64,000 bases of DNA from Isosphaeraceae bacterium (GTDB lineage Bacteria; Planctomycetota; Planctomycetia; Isosphaerales; Isosphaeraceae): assembly GCA_021324445.1 (NCBI GenBank), contig JAJPJC010000267.1, positions 37,285 through 101,284 on the forward strand, read 5' to 3'. Shown in pieces: positions 1 to 10,066 of the stretch (position 1 is the first letter of the stretch; each line of letters starts with the position of its first letter). The notes beneath the pieces are model-generated. The model made no database searches and was not told where the DNA came from. It saw only the letters and a program-made list of their open reading frames with translations. A program made the translations under genes and the position numbers.

Positions 1-350
1 GGGGCAACCGCCATCAATCTGAGAGCCTGGTCACCATCACCTATCGCATTTTCGAGCACCGTCTGGAGATCGTGATCCGCGACCAGGGTCCGGGGTTCGA
101 CCGCCGCCATCTGCCGCACGCGGCCGTCGCCGACGATCCGTTCACCCACCTGGACGTCCGCGAGAAACTGGGTCTGCGCGCCGGCGGCTTCGGGCTCTTG
201 ATCTGTCAGGGCATGGTCGATGAAATGGCCTATAACGATAAGGGGAACGAAGTCACGCTTATCAAGCGGTTCACCACAGGCGGTGAGGCCGCCCTCGAGC
301 CGGGAGGGCCGGATCTCCTCGCTCCAGGACCCGGAAAGGAAACGAGCTGA
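1..350 (+). CDS. RsbW-like ATP-binding anti-sigma factor (C-terminal part)
   Basis: The gene enters from outside the window and is read in the frame starting at base 3. The visible part begins at a Gly-Asn that fits the end of the N-box of a GHKL ATPase, followed by the strand IVIRDQGPGFD, which is the G1 box, and GGFGLLICQGMVDE, which is the glycine-rich G2 lid. The short C-terminal beta strands match the HATPase_c_2 family of anti-sigma factors and serine kinases, whose members phosphorylate STAS anti-anti-sigma proteins or hold sigma factors. The stop is 2 bp from the GTG of the hybrid sensor gene downstream, so the two are probably co-transcribed. The N-terminus and any fused domain are not visible. 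Confidence 0.8.
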   Translation, partial: GNRHQSESLVTITYRIFEHRLEIVIRDQGPGFDRRHLPHAAVADDPFTHLDVREKLGLRAGGFGLLICQGMVDEMAYNDKGNEVTLIKRFTTGGEAALEPGGPDLLAPGPGKETS

Positions 351-352
351 CG

Positions 353-1705
353 GTGGATCCGAATCCTCGCAGGGCCGACCAGCTCCCCGCCGACCTGTCC
401 GCGGTCCCCGCTCCGCCGTCGACACCCGCCGACCCGCTGGACTCTGCGCCCGCCCCGACCAACCCTGTCCAGGGCAGTGAGCCGCCGCCGCGGCCGCGGC
501 CCAGCTTGCTGGTGGTCGATGACGAGCCGGAGGTGCTGCGTTCGGTCTACGACCTGCTCCGGATCGACTACCAGGTGGTCACCTGCGCCAGCGGTCCCCG
601 GGCCCTGGATGTGCTTCGCTCGGCCGAGGACATCCACGTGATCATGACCGACCAGCGGATGCCCGAGATGACCGGTGTCGAGCTGCTCCGCCAGGCCAAG
701 GCGATCCGGCCCGAGACCACTCGATTGTTATTCACCGCCTACGCCGATATCCGCACGGTCATCGACGCGATCAATCAGGGACACGTCTTCCGTTATCTCG
801 CCAAGCCTTGGGACCCCGAGGAGCTCGAGGCGGTGGTGCGGCAAGGTGTCGAGCATCACAACCTGATCGTCGAGAAGAATCGCCTGCTGGGTGAGCTCCA
901 GGCGGCCAATGCCAAACTGACGGAGGCCAACCGCCTCAAGGGAGCCTTCCTCGAGGTCGCCAGCCACGAGCTGAATACGCCGGTCACGGTCGTCCTGGGG
1001 ATGATCGAGCTGTGGAAGATGACCCAGGGCCAGGACGCCCTGAGCGCGGAACGCCAGTGGATCGATCGGATCGGTGCGGCGGCGCAGCGGCTGGCCCGGA
1101 CCGTCGAGCGGATGCTCAAGCTGGTCCGGAGCGGGGACTTCGGCCGGCCGCTGGAACGGGAATCCGTGGCGATCGAGCCCTTATTGCGCCGCGCCATCGA
1201 TGAGCTGGCGCCCTACCTCGAGCTCCGCCGCCAGTCGGTGACGGTCGCGGTCGAGCCGGGCCTGGCCCCGATCGAGGGTGATGCCGACAAGCTGGCCGAT
1301 GTGCTGATCAATCTCCTGGCCAATGCCATCAAGTTCACCCCCGACGGTGACACGATCCAGGTCGCGGCCGGCTCCGAGCCGGCGGCGCCCGGCTGGATCC
1401 GGTTCCGGGTCAGCGACCAGGGGGTGGGCGTGCCCCCCGGCGATCAGCAGTACCTCTTCGAGCCCTTCTTCACCGGCTTCGACACCCTCCGCCACTCCTC
1501 CGGCGATTACCAGTTCGGGAAACGGGGCATTGGCCTGGGTCTCTGGCTGGTCAAGACCTTCGTCGAGCTGCACGGGGGGCGGGTCGAGGTCGCCAGCATC
1601 CCCGGCCGCGGCTCGACCTTTTCCTTCCTCCTGCCCCAATCCCAGGCAGCCGCGCTCGCCTCGGCCGCACCGCCGGCTCCCCTGGCCGGTCCGGTGCGGG
1701 GGTGA
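353..1705 (+). CDS. Response regulator receiver - histidine kinase hybrid
   Basis: A 450-residue cytoplasmic signalling protein. After a proline-rich leader (1-50), a CheY-like receiver domain spans about 51-165, with acidic residues D56/D57, phospho-acceptor D100 (in [12 protein letters not shown]) and K151 (LAKPW). A coiled linker leads to a HisKA dimerisation helix with H205 in SHELNTP, then a HATPase_c domain with N-box LLANA near 321-325, G1 DQGVG 355-359 and G2 GIGLGL 392-397. All catalytic residues are present. The receiver-first order suggests that the kinase is controlled by phosphorylation from another kinase and not by a membrane sensor. There is no transmembrane segment. The GTG start lies 2 bp after the upstream RsbW-like gene, so it is probably in the same operon. 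Confidence 0.92.
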   Translation: MDPNPRRADQLPADLSAVPAPPSTPADPLDSAPAPTNPVQGSEPPPRPRPSLLVVDDEPEVLRSVYDLLRIDYQVVTCASGPRALDVLRSAEDIHVIMTDQRMPEMTGVELLRQAKAIRPETTRLLFTAYADIRTVIDAINQGHVFRYLAKPWDPEELEAVVRQGVEHHNLIVEKNRLLGELQAANAKLTEANRLKGAFLEVASHELNTPVTVVLGMIELWKMTQGQDALSAERQWIDRIGAAAQRLARTVERMLKLVRSGDFGRPLERESVAIEPLLRRAIDELAPYLELRRQSVTVAVEPGLAPIEGDADKLADVLINLLANAIKFTPDGDTIQVAAGSEPAAPGWIRFRVSDQGVGVPPGDQQYLFEPFFTGFDTLRHSSGDYQFGKRGIGLGLWLVKTFVELHGGRVEVASIPGRGSTFSFLLPQSQAAALASAAPPAPLAGPVRG

Positions 1706-1713
1706 AACCGGCC

Positions 1714-3018
1714 CTACGAGGCGTAAAGCCGTCGCCCGTTCGACCGCACATTAACCCCGTGCTCAAAGAGAAACTCCAGGCAGCGGCGGGGCAGGTGACA
1801 GTGGAGGCGAACCCGGTCGGCGTCGTAGGTGCGGTCGTGGATCTGGGCATGCTGGGCCAGGTAAGCCAGGACGCGGCCGTCGGCGACTCCGGTCTCCACC
1901 TCAGCCTCGAGAGCGCGGTCGCTCAGAGCGACACGGACAGCCGCCTCGAGCCGGTCCAGCCCCTCGCCGCGCGCGGCGCTGATGGCCACCGACTCGGCGT
2001 GGTGGGCCTTGAGCACGTCGAGATAGGAGCGGTCGGGCACCTGATCGGACTTGTTCAACACCAGGAGCGTCGGGTGGTCTTCCAGCCCCAGCTCGGCCAG
2101 TACCGACTTGACCGCGCGGATCTGGTTCTCGGCTTCCGGGCTGGATGCATCGACGACGTGGAGGAGCAGATCGGCCTGGCGCGCCTCCTCGAGGGTGGCT
2201 TTGAACGAGGCGACCAGAGTGTGGGGAAGATCCCGGATGAAACCGACCGTGTCGGACAGGAGCGCTTCGCCTCCGCCCCGGAACCGCCAGCGACGGGTGC
2301 GCGTGTCGAGGGTGGCGAAGAGCCGGTCTTCCACTAGCACGCCCGCCTCGGTCAGCGCGTTCATGAGCGTACTCTTGCCGGCGTTGGTATAGCCGACCAG
2401 GGAGAGGGTCGGCACGTCGCCCCGGCTGGCCACCTCGCGCTCTTTGCGCGCCTGGATCTTGGCGAGCTTCGCCTTGAGCTCCTGGATGCGATGCGCCACC
2501 AGCCGGCGGTCTTCCTCCAGCTGCTTCTCGCCCGGGCCGCGCACGCCGATGCCCCCCTTGTACCGCGAGAGGTGGGTCCACATGCGCTTCAGCCGGGGCA
2601 TGGCGTATTCCAACTGCGCCAGCTCGACCTGAAGATGAGCCTCGTGGCTTCGCGCGTGGGTGGCGAAGATGTCGAGGATCACCTCAGTCCGATCGACGAC
2701 CTTCACCTCGAGGTGCTTCTCCAGGTTGCGGGTCTGGGCCGGACCCAGGTCATTGTCGAAGACGACCACGTCTGCCTCCTGGGCCTCGACGATCGCCTTG
2801 AGCTCCTCGACCTTCCCTGAGCCGATATACGTCGCAATGTCGATCTGGGGCCGTCGCTGCAGCAAAGTGCCCACGACCTGAAGACCGGCTGTCTTGGCCA
2901 ACCCCCGGAGCTCCTCCAGCGGATCCTCCGGCAGGGCATCGGTGTGGGGCAGGATGACCCCGACCAGAATGGCACGTTCCCGAAGCCCGTGACGTTCAAA
3001 GCGGTTGGTATCGATCAA
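1714..3018 (-). CDS. hflX: Ribosome-associated GTPase HflX
   Basis: HflX binds the large ribosomal subunit and splits or rescues stalled ribosomes using GTP. The 434-residue product has the N-terminal HflX domain, the linker motif GGIGVRGPGEKQLE, and an Era-like G domain with P-loop GYTNAGKS (209-216), G3 DTVGF (256-260) and G4 NKSD (322-325). The family C-terminal tail is present. The open frame extends to a TTG at 3114, but that region holds a near-consensus sigma-70 promoter. The TTG at 3018, giving IDTNRFERHGLRERAILV just before the conserved domain, fits the family length better. It faces the histidine kinase gene, with 8 bp between their stop codons. Confidence 0.93.
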   Translation of the reverse strand: MIDTNRFERHGLRERAILVGVILPHTDALPEDPLEELRGLAKTAGLQVVGTLLQRRPQIDIATYIGSGKVEELKAIVEAQEADVVVFDNDLGPAQTRNLEKHLEVKVVDRTEVILDIFATHARSHEAHLQVELAQLEYAMPRLKRMWTHLSRYKGGIGVRGPGEKQLEEDRRLVAHRIQELKAKLAKIQARKEREVASRGDVPTLSLVGYTNAGKSTLMNALTEAGVLVEDRLFATLDTRTRRWRFRGGGEALLSDTVGFIRDLPHTLVASFKATLEEARQADLLLHVVDASSPEAENQIRAVKSVLAELGLEDHPTLLVLNKSDQVPDRSYLDVLKAHHAESVAISAARGEGLDRLEAAVRVALSDRALEAEVETGVADGRVLAYLAQHAQIHDRTYDADRVRLHCHLPRRCLEFLFEHGVNVRSNGRRLYAS

Positions 3019-3085
3019 GGCGGGATTGGACCTCGTTTCCTGGAGTGGATCGAAAACGACCGGGCCAGCGCGCTCTGCCACGCGA

Positions 3086-3114
3086 ATTGTAAAAGCGCTG
3101 CAAGCCCCGGTCAA
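3086..3114 (-). promoter_or_regulatory. Sigma-70 promoter for hflX
   Basis: On the minus strand TTGACC (3114-3109) and TACAAT (3091-3086) are separated by exactly 17 bp, 5/6 matches to each consensus hexamer. This implies transcription from about 3079 and a leader of roughly 60 nt to the TTG start at 3018. It argues against the longer reading frames that begin at 3114 or 3081. Confidence 0.6.
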
Positions 3115-3330
3115 CGAAAAACGACGAGATCGAGAGCGGTCAGCCGTCCCGGGTGGAAACGTCCTCGGAAAGCGACAACGCAGGGTGGGCCAGCCGCCCC
3201 CGACTGCCCGTTCGACACTCTCGACACTACTCGGAAATACGAGGTTCGGGGTGGATCGGTGCGGATCGTGGGGCAGCCGACCGGCTGCCCTGGACCTGCC
3301 TGGGCGGTTGGCCCGACTGGTCCCACCGAT

Positions 3331-4260
3331 TCAGCCCCCAAACACCTTGCGGGGCTGGATCCACCCCTGGGAGGGATTGGACTCAGCCAGGGCGACCAGC
3401 CGGCCGTCGGGGCCGAGCAGGGCCACCCAACCCTGGGGTATTCCGGCCGGGCCGAAGGCGCCGGACCCCAGCCGCTGGCCGGCGGTGATCGCGGCGACCT
3501 GGCCGGGATCGAGCGCCAACCGCGGCCAGTCGGCCAGTGCATCCAGCGGCGACCGCAAGCTGCGGGGGAGCGACTCGGTCGAGAGCTCCACCAGGTCCAC
3601 GGCCTGGTCGATCGTGAACGGTCCAATTCGACTGCGGGTCAGGGTCTCCACCAAGCCGCCGCAGCCCAGCGCCTCGCCCAGGTCGCGCGCGATCGAGCGG
3701 ATGTAAGTCCCGCTGCCGCAGTCGATCTCTAACTCCAGGTGGGGCCAATTGTAGCGGAGCACGGCGATGCGATCGATCCGCACCCGCCGGCCGGTCAGCT
3801 CGACCGTGCGGCCAGCCCGTGCCAGATCGTAGGCCCGTCGGCCTTGGACCTTCACGGCGGAGTACGCCGGCGGGACCTGGACGACTTCGCCCACCAGGAG
3901 ACCGACGGCCTGGTCGACCGCGCCGCGCGACGGGACAGGTGGATTGGCCTCGGGCTCAATCCGCCCCTCGGCATCGAGCGTATCGCTCCGCGCCCCCAGG
4001 CGGATCCCCGTGCGGTACGACTTGGGCAACTGCTGGACCACCTCCACCAGCCGGGTCGAAGGTCCCGCGCAGACGACCAGGACCCCCGAGGCCAGGGGGT
4101 CGAGCGTCCCCGCATGCCCCACCTTGGTCCCCGGCATCATCGCGGCCACGCGGTCGACCACGGCGCGGGAGGTCATGCCCGGCGGCTTGTTGACCACAAG
4201 GATTCCGTCCACAACCTCACGGGGTGATCCTGCCGCTGGCTGGATCCCGAAACGGCCCAT
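3331..4260 (-). CDS. truB: tRNA pseudouridine(55) synthase TruB
   Basis: Makes pseudouridine 55 in the T-loop of tRNAs. The N-terminal motif ILVVNKPPGMTS and the catalytic motif GHAGTLDPLASG, with catalytic Asp54 counted from the ATG at 4260, are diagnostic. YSAVKVQGRRAYDLAR and DCGSGTYIRSIARDLG follow in the expected order, and a PUA-like C-terminal segment ends the protein. The reading frame is open to a TTG at 4323, but the ATG at 4260 gives 309 residues, close to usual TruB length, and is preceded by a purine-rich GGGAAG. It is a single gene with 312 bp between it and hflX. Confidence 0.95.
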   Translation of the reverse strand: MGRFGIQPAAGSPREVVDGILVVNKPPGMTSRAVVDRVAAMMPGTKVGHAGTLDPLASGVLVVCAGPSTRLVEVVQQLPKSYRTGIRLGARSDTLDAEGRIEPEANPPVPSRGAVDQAVGLLVGEVVQVPPAYSAVKVQGRRAYDLARAGRTVELTGRRVRIDRIAVLRYNWPHLELEIDCGSGTYIRSIARDLGEALGCGGLVETLTRSRIGPFTIDQAVDLVELSTESLPRSLRSPLDALADWPRLALDPGQVAAITAGQRLGSGAFGPAGIPQGWVALLGPDGRLVALAESNPSQGWIQPRKVFGG

Positions 4261-4327
4261 GTCTTCCCGCTCCCCGGCCCGCCGCCGCAACCTCCAAATC
4301 GGCTTCCCCGGATCGTCCTCCAACCGC

Positions 4328-4356
4328 TTGACTCACCCCCAGGTTGGGCCTAACAT
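4328..4356 (+). promoter_or_regulatory. Possible promoter of the NusG-like gene
   Basis: TTGACT (4328-4333) and TAACAT (4351-4356) are spaced by 17 bp. Transcription would start near 4363, leaving about 75 nt of leader before the ATG at 4439. The -10 box matches only 4/6, so this is tentative. Confidence 0.35.
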
Positions 4357-4438
4357 ATTATCCTACGCTCAAATGAGTTGCGTCGCGATCAATCGCACGG
4401 TTGCTCCCATCCATGCTGCATGGAGTAGGCCCTTTGCG

Positions 4439-5008
4439 ATGCCGATACTTCCCGCTGAACCCGACTGTTATCCTCCGGACCTCTGGGAGGAAGCCGCGTC
4501 GATTCCGGTCAAGGACGAGGCGGCCTGGTGGTGCCTGCATACCAAGCCTCGTCAGGAGAAGGCGACCGCCCGCGAGCTGCGGAAGCAGGGTGTCGTCTAT
4601 TATCTGCCGCAGGTCCTGCGCGAGAGTCGGACCCCCCAGGGGCGGAGGATTCAATCGATCGTGCCCCTCTTCGCAGGGTACCTGTTCTTCCACGGCGATG
4701 CGAGCGACCGGCTGCTGGCCTTGCGCGGGAATCGCCTGGTCAACGTGCTGGAGGTCGCCGACCAGGATGGGCTGGTCCGCGACCTGCGCCAGGTCCATCA
4801 GATGCTGAACTCCGGGCTGCCGGTCTCTCCCGAACCGATGATGCCCATCGGCGCCACGGTCCGCATCGTCACCGGCCCCCTGACGGGGATCACCGGGACC
4901 GTGATTCGGCGCGGCAACCGGGACCAGTTCGTCGCCGTGGTCCAATTCCTGGGCCGCGGTGCCACCGTCGATCTGGAGGATTGGCAGGTCGAGCAAGTGA
5001 CTCCTTGA
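4439..5008 (+). CDS. NusG/RfaH-family transcription elongation factor
   Basis: A 189-residue specialised NusG paralogue (RfaH/UpxY-like) expected to ride on RNA polymerase and suppress pausing or termination in particular operons. The NGN domain opens with AWWCLHTKPRQEKATARELR, includes PLFAGYLFF, and ends near residue 120. A KOW motif (IGATVRIVTGPLTGITGTVI) occupies the C-terminus. An in-frame ATG at 4373 would add 22 residues, but it is only about 10 nt from the predicted transcription start, so 4439 is preferred. The housekeeping nusG normally sits beside secE/rplK, which are absent here. This supports a specialised role, perhaps in polysaccharide gene expression. The regulated operon cannot be seen in this window. 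Confidence 0.85.
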   Translation: MPILPAEPDCYPPDLWEEAASIPVKDEAAWWCLHTKPRQEKATARELRKQGVVYYLPQVLRESRTPQGRRIQSIVPLFAGYLFFHGDASDRLLALRGNRLVNVLEVADQDGLVRDLRQVHQMLNSGLPVSPEPMMPIGATVRIVTGPLTGITGTVIRRGNRDQFVAVVQFLGRGATVDLEDWQVEQVTP

Positions 5009-5010
5009 CC

Positions 5011-6717
5011 TCAGGGTTGGGTGTTCGATTCCGGGTCTTCGGCAAGAGCCCCTGAATCCGAGGATCCGACCCGTGCCGCCTCGGCGAATCGCCGCGACTT
5101 CTCCAGGCGCTCGGCCGGGTCAAAACGGTAACCCGCCACCCTCTTGAAGTGGACACTTGTGCGTTCATACACGGTCGCCCACTTGGACGCATCCATGCTG
5201 AAGTGCCGGGCGCAGGCAGCCGGACTGAGCGGGAGCTCGATCATTCGGCATGGGTCGAGAGCGTTTCGGAGCTGCATCTCCCGGAGGACGGCACCGGCCA
5301 GAGCCACGTAGCCGGTGAGGGTCGGGTGGTGCGTGTCCTGGATGACACGGTCGCCGATCAAACCGTTCGGGCTGATCGCGGCGAGCTCGCGGCGGCCGTC
5401 GATCAGGATGCAATGGGGATGCCGGCGGGCGACCTGTTGGTAGGCAGCCCGGAAGGGTGCCGGGCAGCGGATGGGCAGGCCGTCGTTGTCCAGGGCGGCC
5501 AGGTAGTGGCGGCCCGCTTCGGCCCACTGGCCGCCGCGTTCGAGCAGCCGTGCCAGCCGGAAGTGGGCCTCGGCGAAGCCCGGATGCCGGGCGAGGATGG
5601 CGGCATACCCGGCGGCGGCCCGGGCGGGATCGCGCGACTCGGCGGCGCGCGCGGTCTGGAACTCCTCGACCACGCGCCGGCGCTCGGCCTGCGGCACCGT
5701 GGGCGGGAGCGTGGACCGGCTGGGCTCGAAGCCGGCCTCGTTGGCCGGGGGGATGATCAGGATGGGCAAGGCGCCGATCCGCTCGCAATACGCCACGAGG
5801 GATTCCAGTCGTTGGGTGAAATCGGCCAGGATGTCGGCCGACTCCGACGGACTGCACAGGGGCGGATCGATGAGCTGATGCCGTCCGGTCAAGGGGGGCG
5901 GGCGGTCCAGCCGGTTCTTGCTGATGATCTCATAGGCCAGCCGGCAAAAGGGGGAGAGCAAGGTCCCCCGATAGACCGGCTGGAGCAGCCAATTCCCCGG
6001 TTCCTCGTCGACCCAGGGGTCGCGTTCTTCCTCGAACCGGGCTGCGAATTCGTTGTGCCCGGAATAGATGATCACGGCCTGCGGGCGGTGTTTGATCCTG
6101 GCCAGCTTGTGATGCTGCTGCTCCAGCGACTCACCCAACCAGGCCAGGATCTCGCACTCGACCCGGCGGCCCGGGGCCGCTTCCTGGAGCTGCCAGGCGA
6201 CAATCTGGCCGACCGAGAGCCAGGGACGATAGGGCTCTCCCAGGGCGCTGGAGCCGCCCAGGACGAGGATCCGGTATTCCCCCGCCGGCGCTTCCTCGAA
6301 GGTCGTCGGCAGCGTGGGGAACCGGTGCATCCAGCCGCGCCAGGCCGCCGAGGCTGGCTCGAGCACGACGATCGCGAGCAGGCACGCCACGCAGATTGAG
6401 AGCCCTCCCATCCAGCGGCGCCGGGCCGTTCCCGAGGGTCGCCCCCATGCCGCCCACCCGATCAGGACCGGGGTCCCGACCACGGCCGCCAGGACCATGG
6501 CGGTGTAGCCGAAGAGCACGGCCCGCAACAGGGTCTCGATCATCCCTCGCCGGACGACCCGCGGCAGGAGGGGAATCCAGCCCGGCAGGACGATCGCGGC
6601 CGTCACGACGACGGCGATCGGCACCGCCAGTGCGAGGAGCCGGAGCGTCGTGATGAGTCGTTTCCGCCGGGGGGGCGTCGCGACGGATTCCGCGGCAGGG
6701 GCCGTCTCTTGGTTCAT
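5011..6717 (-). CDS. Membrane-anchored SGNH/GDSL hydrolase-like protein
   Basis: 568 residues. The N-terminal 120 residues contain about three hydrophobic segments (near 24-47, 63-90 and 103-120). The rest is an SGNH-type hydrolase domain: block I with the nucleophile serine in LVLGGSSALGEP, block III Asn in YSGHNEF, and block V DTHHPTLTGY with Asp and His. A TPR-like stretch (AAAGYAAILARHPGFAEAHF) is inserted before block V. Such proteins act on O-acyl groups of cell-surface glycans or lipids, but the substrate is unknown. The start lies 3 bp after the Uma2 gene stop, so the two are likely co-transcribed. It ends 2 bp from the NusG-like gene stop, in convergent orientation. Confidence 0.75.
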   Translation of the reverse strand: MNQETAPAAESVATPPRRKRLITTLRLLALAVPIAVVVTAAIVLPGWIPLLPRVVRRGMIETLLRAVLFGYTAMVLAAVVGTPVLIGWAAWGRPSGTARRRWMGGLSICVACLLAIVVLEPASAAWRGWMHRFPTLPTTFEEAPAGEYRILVLGGSSALGEPYRPWLSVGQIVAWQLQEAAPGRRVECEILAWLGESLEQQHHKLARIKHRPQAVIIYSGHNEFAARFEEERDPWVDEEPGNWLLQPVYRGTLLSPFCRLAYEIISKNRLDRPPPLTGRHQLIDPPLCSPSESADILADFTQRLESLVAYCERIGALPILIIPPANEAGFEPSRSTLPPTVPQAERRRVVEEFQTARAAESRDPARAAAGYAAILARHPGFAEAHFRLARLLERGGQWAEAGRHYLAALDNDGLPIRCPAPFRAAYQQVARRHPHCILIDGRRELAAISPNGLIGDRVIQDTHHPTLTGYVALAGAVLREMQLRNALDPCRMIELPLSPAACARHFSMDASKWATVYERTSVHFKRVAGYRFDPAERLEKSRRFAEAARVGSSDSGALAEDPESNTQP

Positions 6718-6720
6718 GGT

Positions 6721-7326
6721 TCAACTCAGCCCGGCGGCTTCGAAGACGGCTCCACAGGAGAATTCCAGGCCGGGAAGCAGCCGGGTGCGAGGGATGGCCG
6801 GAGGCCTGACCAGGCTTTCGGTCCATCGATTCCGCGTCCGTCGCATCACGACCAGCGCGCGCTTGCGGGGGTCGATGACCCAGTACTCCCTCGCACCTCG
6901 GCGGAGATACTCGTCGGGTTTCTCTTCGTAGTCCCGCTTGCGCGAGCTGGGTGAGACCACCTCGATCACGATCTCGGGGAACCAGTGCTGCCAAAGGCTC
7001 GCATCCTCGATCGGTGGCGGTTCCGTCAGATAGACCGCCAGGTCGGGGTGCCGCTCGGAGTCGAAGGTGGGGATCAAGAGCTTGCATTCGCTTCCGCTGG
7101 CGATGATGTGAATTCGCCCACGGTTCAGGGACTTGTAGTCCTGGAGCTGGTCTCGGGTAGCCGCGACGAGGAGCATGTGCCGCCTGTGCGGTACATCAGA
7201 CACGGTAATGATCCCCCGGCTCAGTTCGTAGAGGTATCCCTCTTGCACCTCGGCGTGCTCGAATTCCTCGAGGCTCATCTTCCGGCCGTGGTCGGCCGGA
7301 CCGATCTTAACGAGTGTCTTACCCAT
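6721..7326 (-). CDS. Uma2-family (DUF820) putative restriction-like endonuclease
   Basis: 201 residues matching the Uma2/DUF820 fold, a PD-(D/E)xK nuclease-like domain abundant in planctomycetes and cyanobacteria. The core shows the acidic residue in RHPDLAVY, the E-x-V strand of EIVIEVVSPSS, and RGAREYWVIDP with YWVIDP typical of the family. The substrate and biological role of the family are unproven. A strong GGGGAGG box lies 6 nt before the ATG. It is followed after 3 bp by the SGNH gene. Confidence 0.85.
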   Translation of the reverse strand: MGKTLVKIGPADHGRKMSLEEFEHAEVQEGYLYELSRGIITVSDVPHRRHMLLVAATRDQLQDYKSLNRGRIHIIASGSECKLLIPTFDSERHPDLAVYLTEPPPIEDASLWQHWFPEIVIEVVSPSSRKRDYEEKPDEYLRRGAREYWVIDPRKRALVVMRRTRNRWTESLVRPPAIPRTRLLPGLEFSCGAVFEAAGLS

Positions 7327-7346
7327 CGGTTTCCTCCCCTCGGTTT

Positions 7347-9806
<2,460 letters not shown>

Positions 9807-9923
9807 CGCAAGACCCTCGGTGGAATCGAGATCGCGCGGGCTCGCCTCCCGCCGAGCCGCGTCCGCTCGCGCCGGCGGCGTCCGCGCGCCGCGCGCAGCG
9901 ATCCCTCGATCGTCGATTCTACT

Positions 9924-10066
9924 TTGTATTTTGTCCGTTGTCCGTGGTCCGTTGTAGGAGCTTCCGCTCCGTTGCGCCGTCTTGGCCCCTCTTCGAGTCC
10001 GTGGTCTCTCCCGGACCAGGCGAGTCAGCCCGCGTCAGCGAACCACGGACCACGGACTAACGATTA
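9924..10066. repeat. Inverted pair of heptamer arrays (TNGTCCG)
   Basis: Left array 9924-9958 is five 7-bp words read TTGTATT, TTGTCCG, TTGTCCG, TGGTCCG, TTGTAGG. Right array 10039-10066, read on the minus strand, is TAATCGT, TAGTCCG, TGGTCCG, TGGTTCG. The two arrays face each other across 80 bp and could form a long hairpin. The right array runs into the stop codon of the DUF11 gene. The same design occurs at 59421-59590. Confidence 0.75.

Noticed and set aside
4358..4996. Minus-strand frame opposite the NusG-like gene
   Set aside because: The plus strand has clear NGN and KOW motifs.
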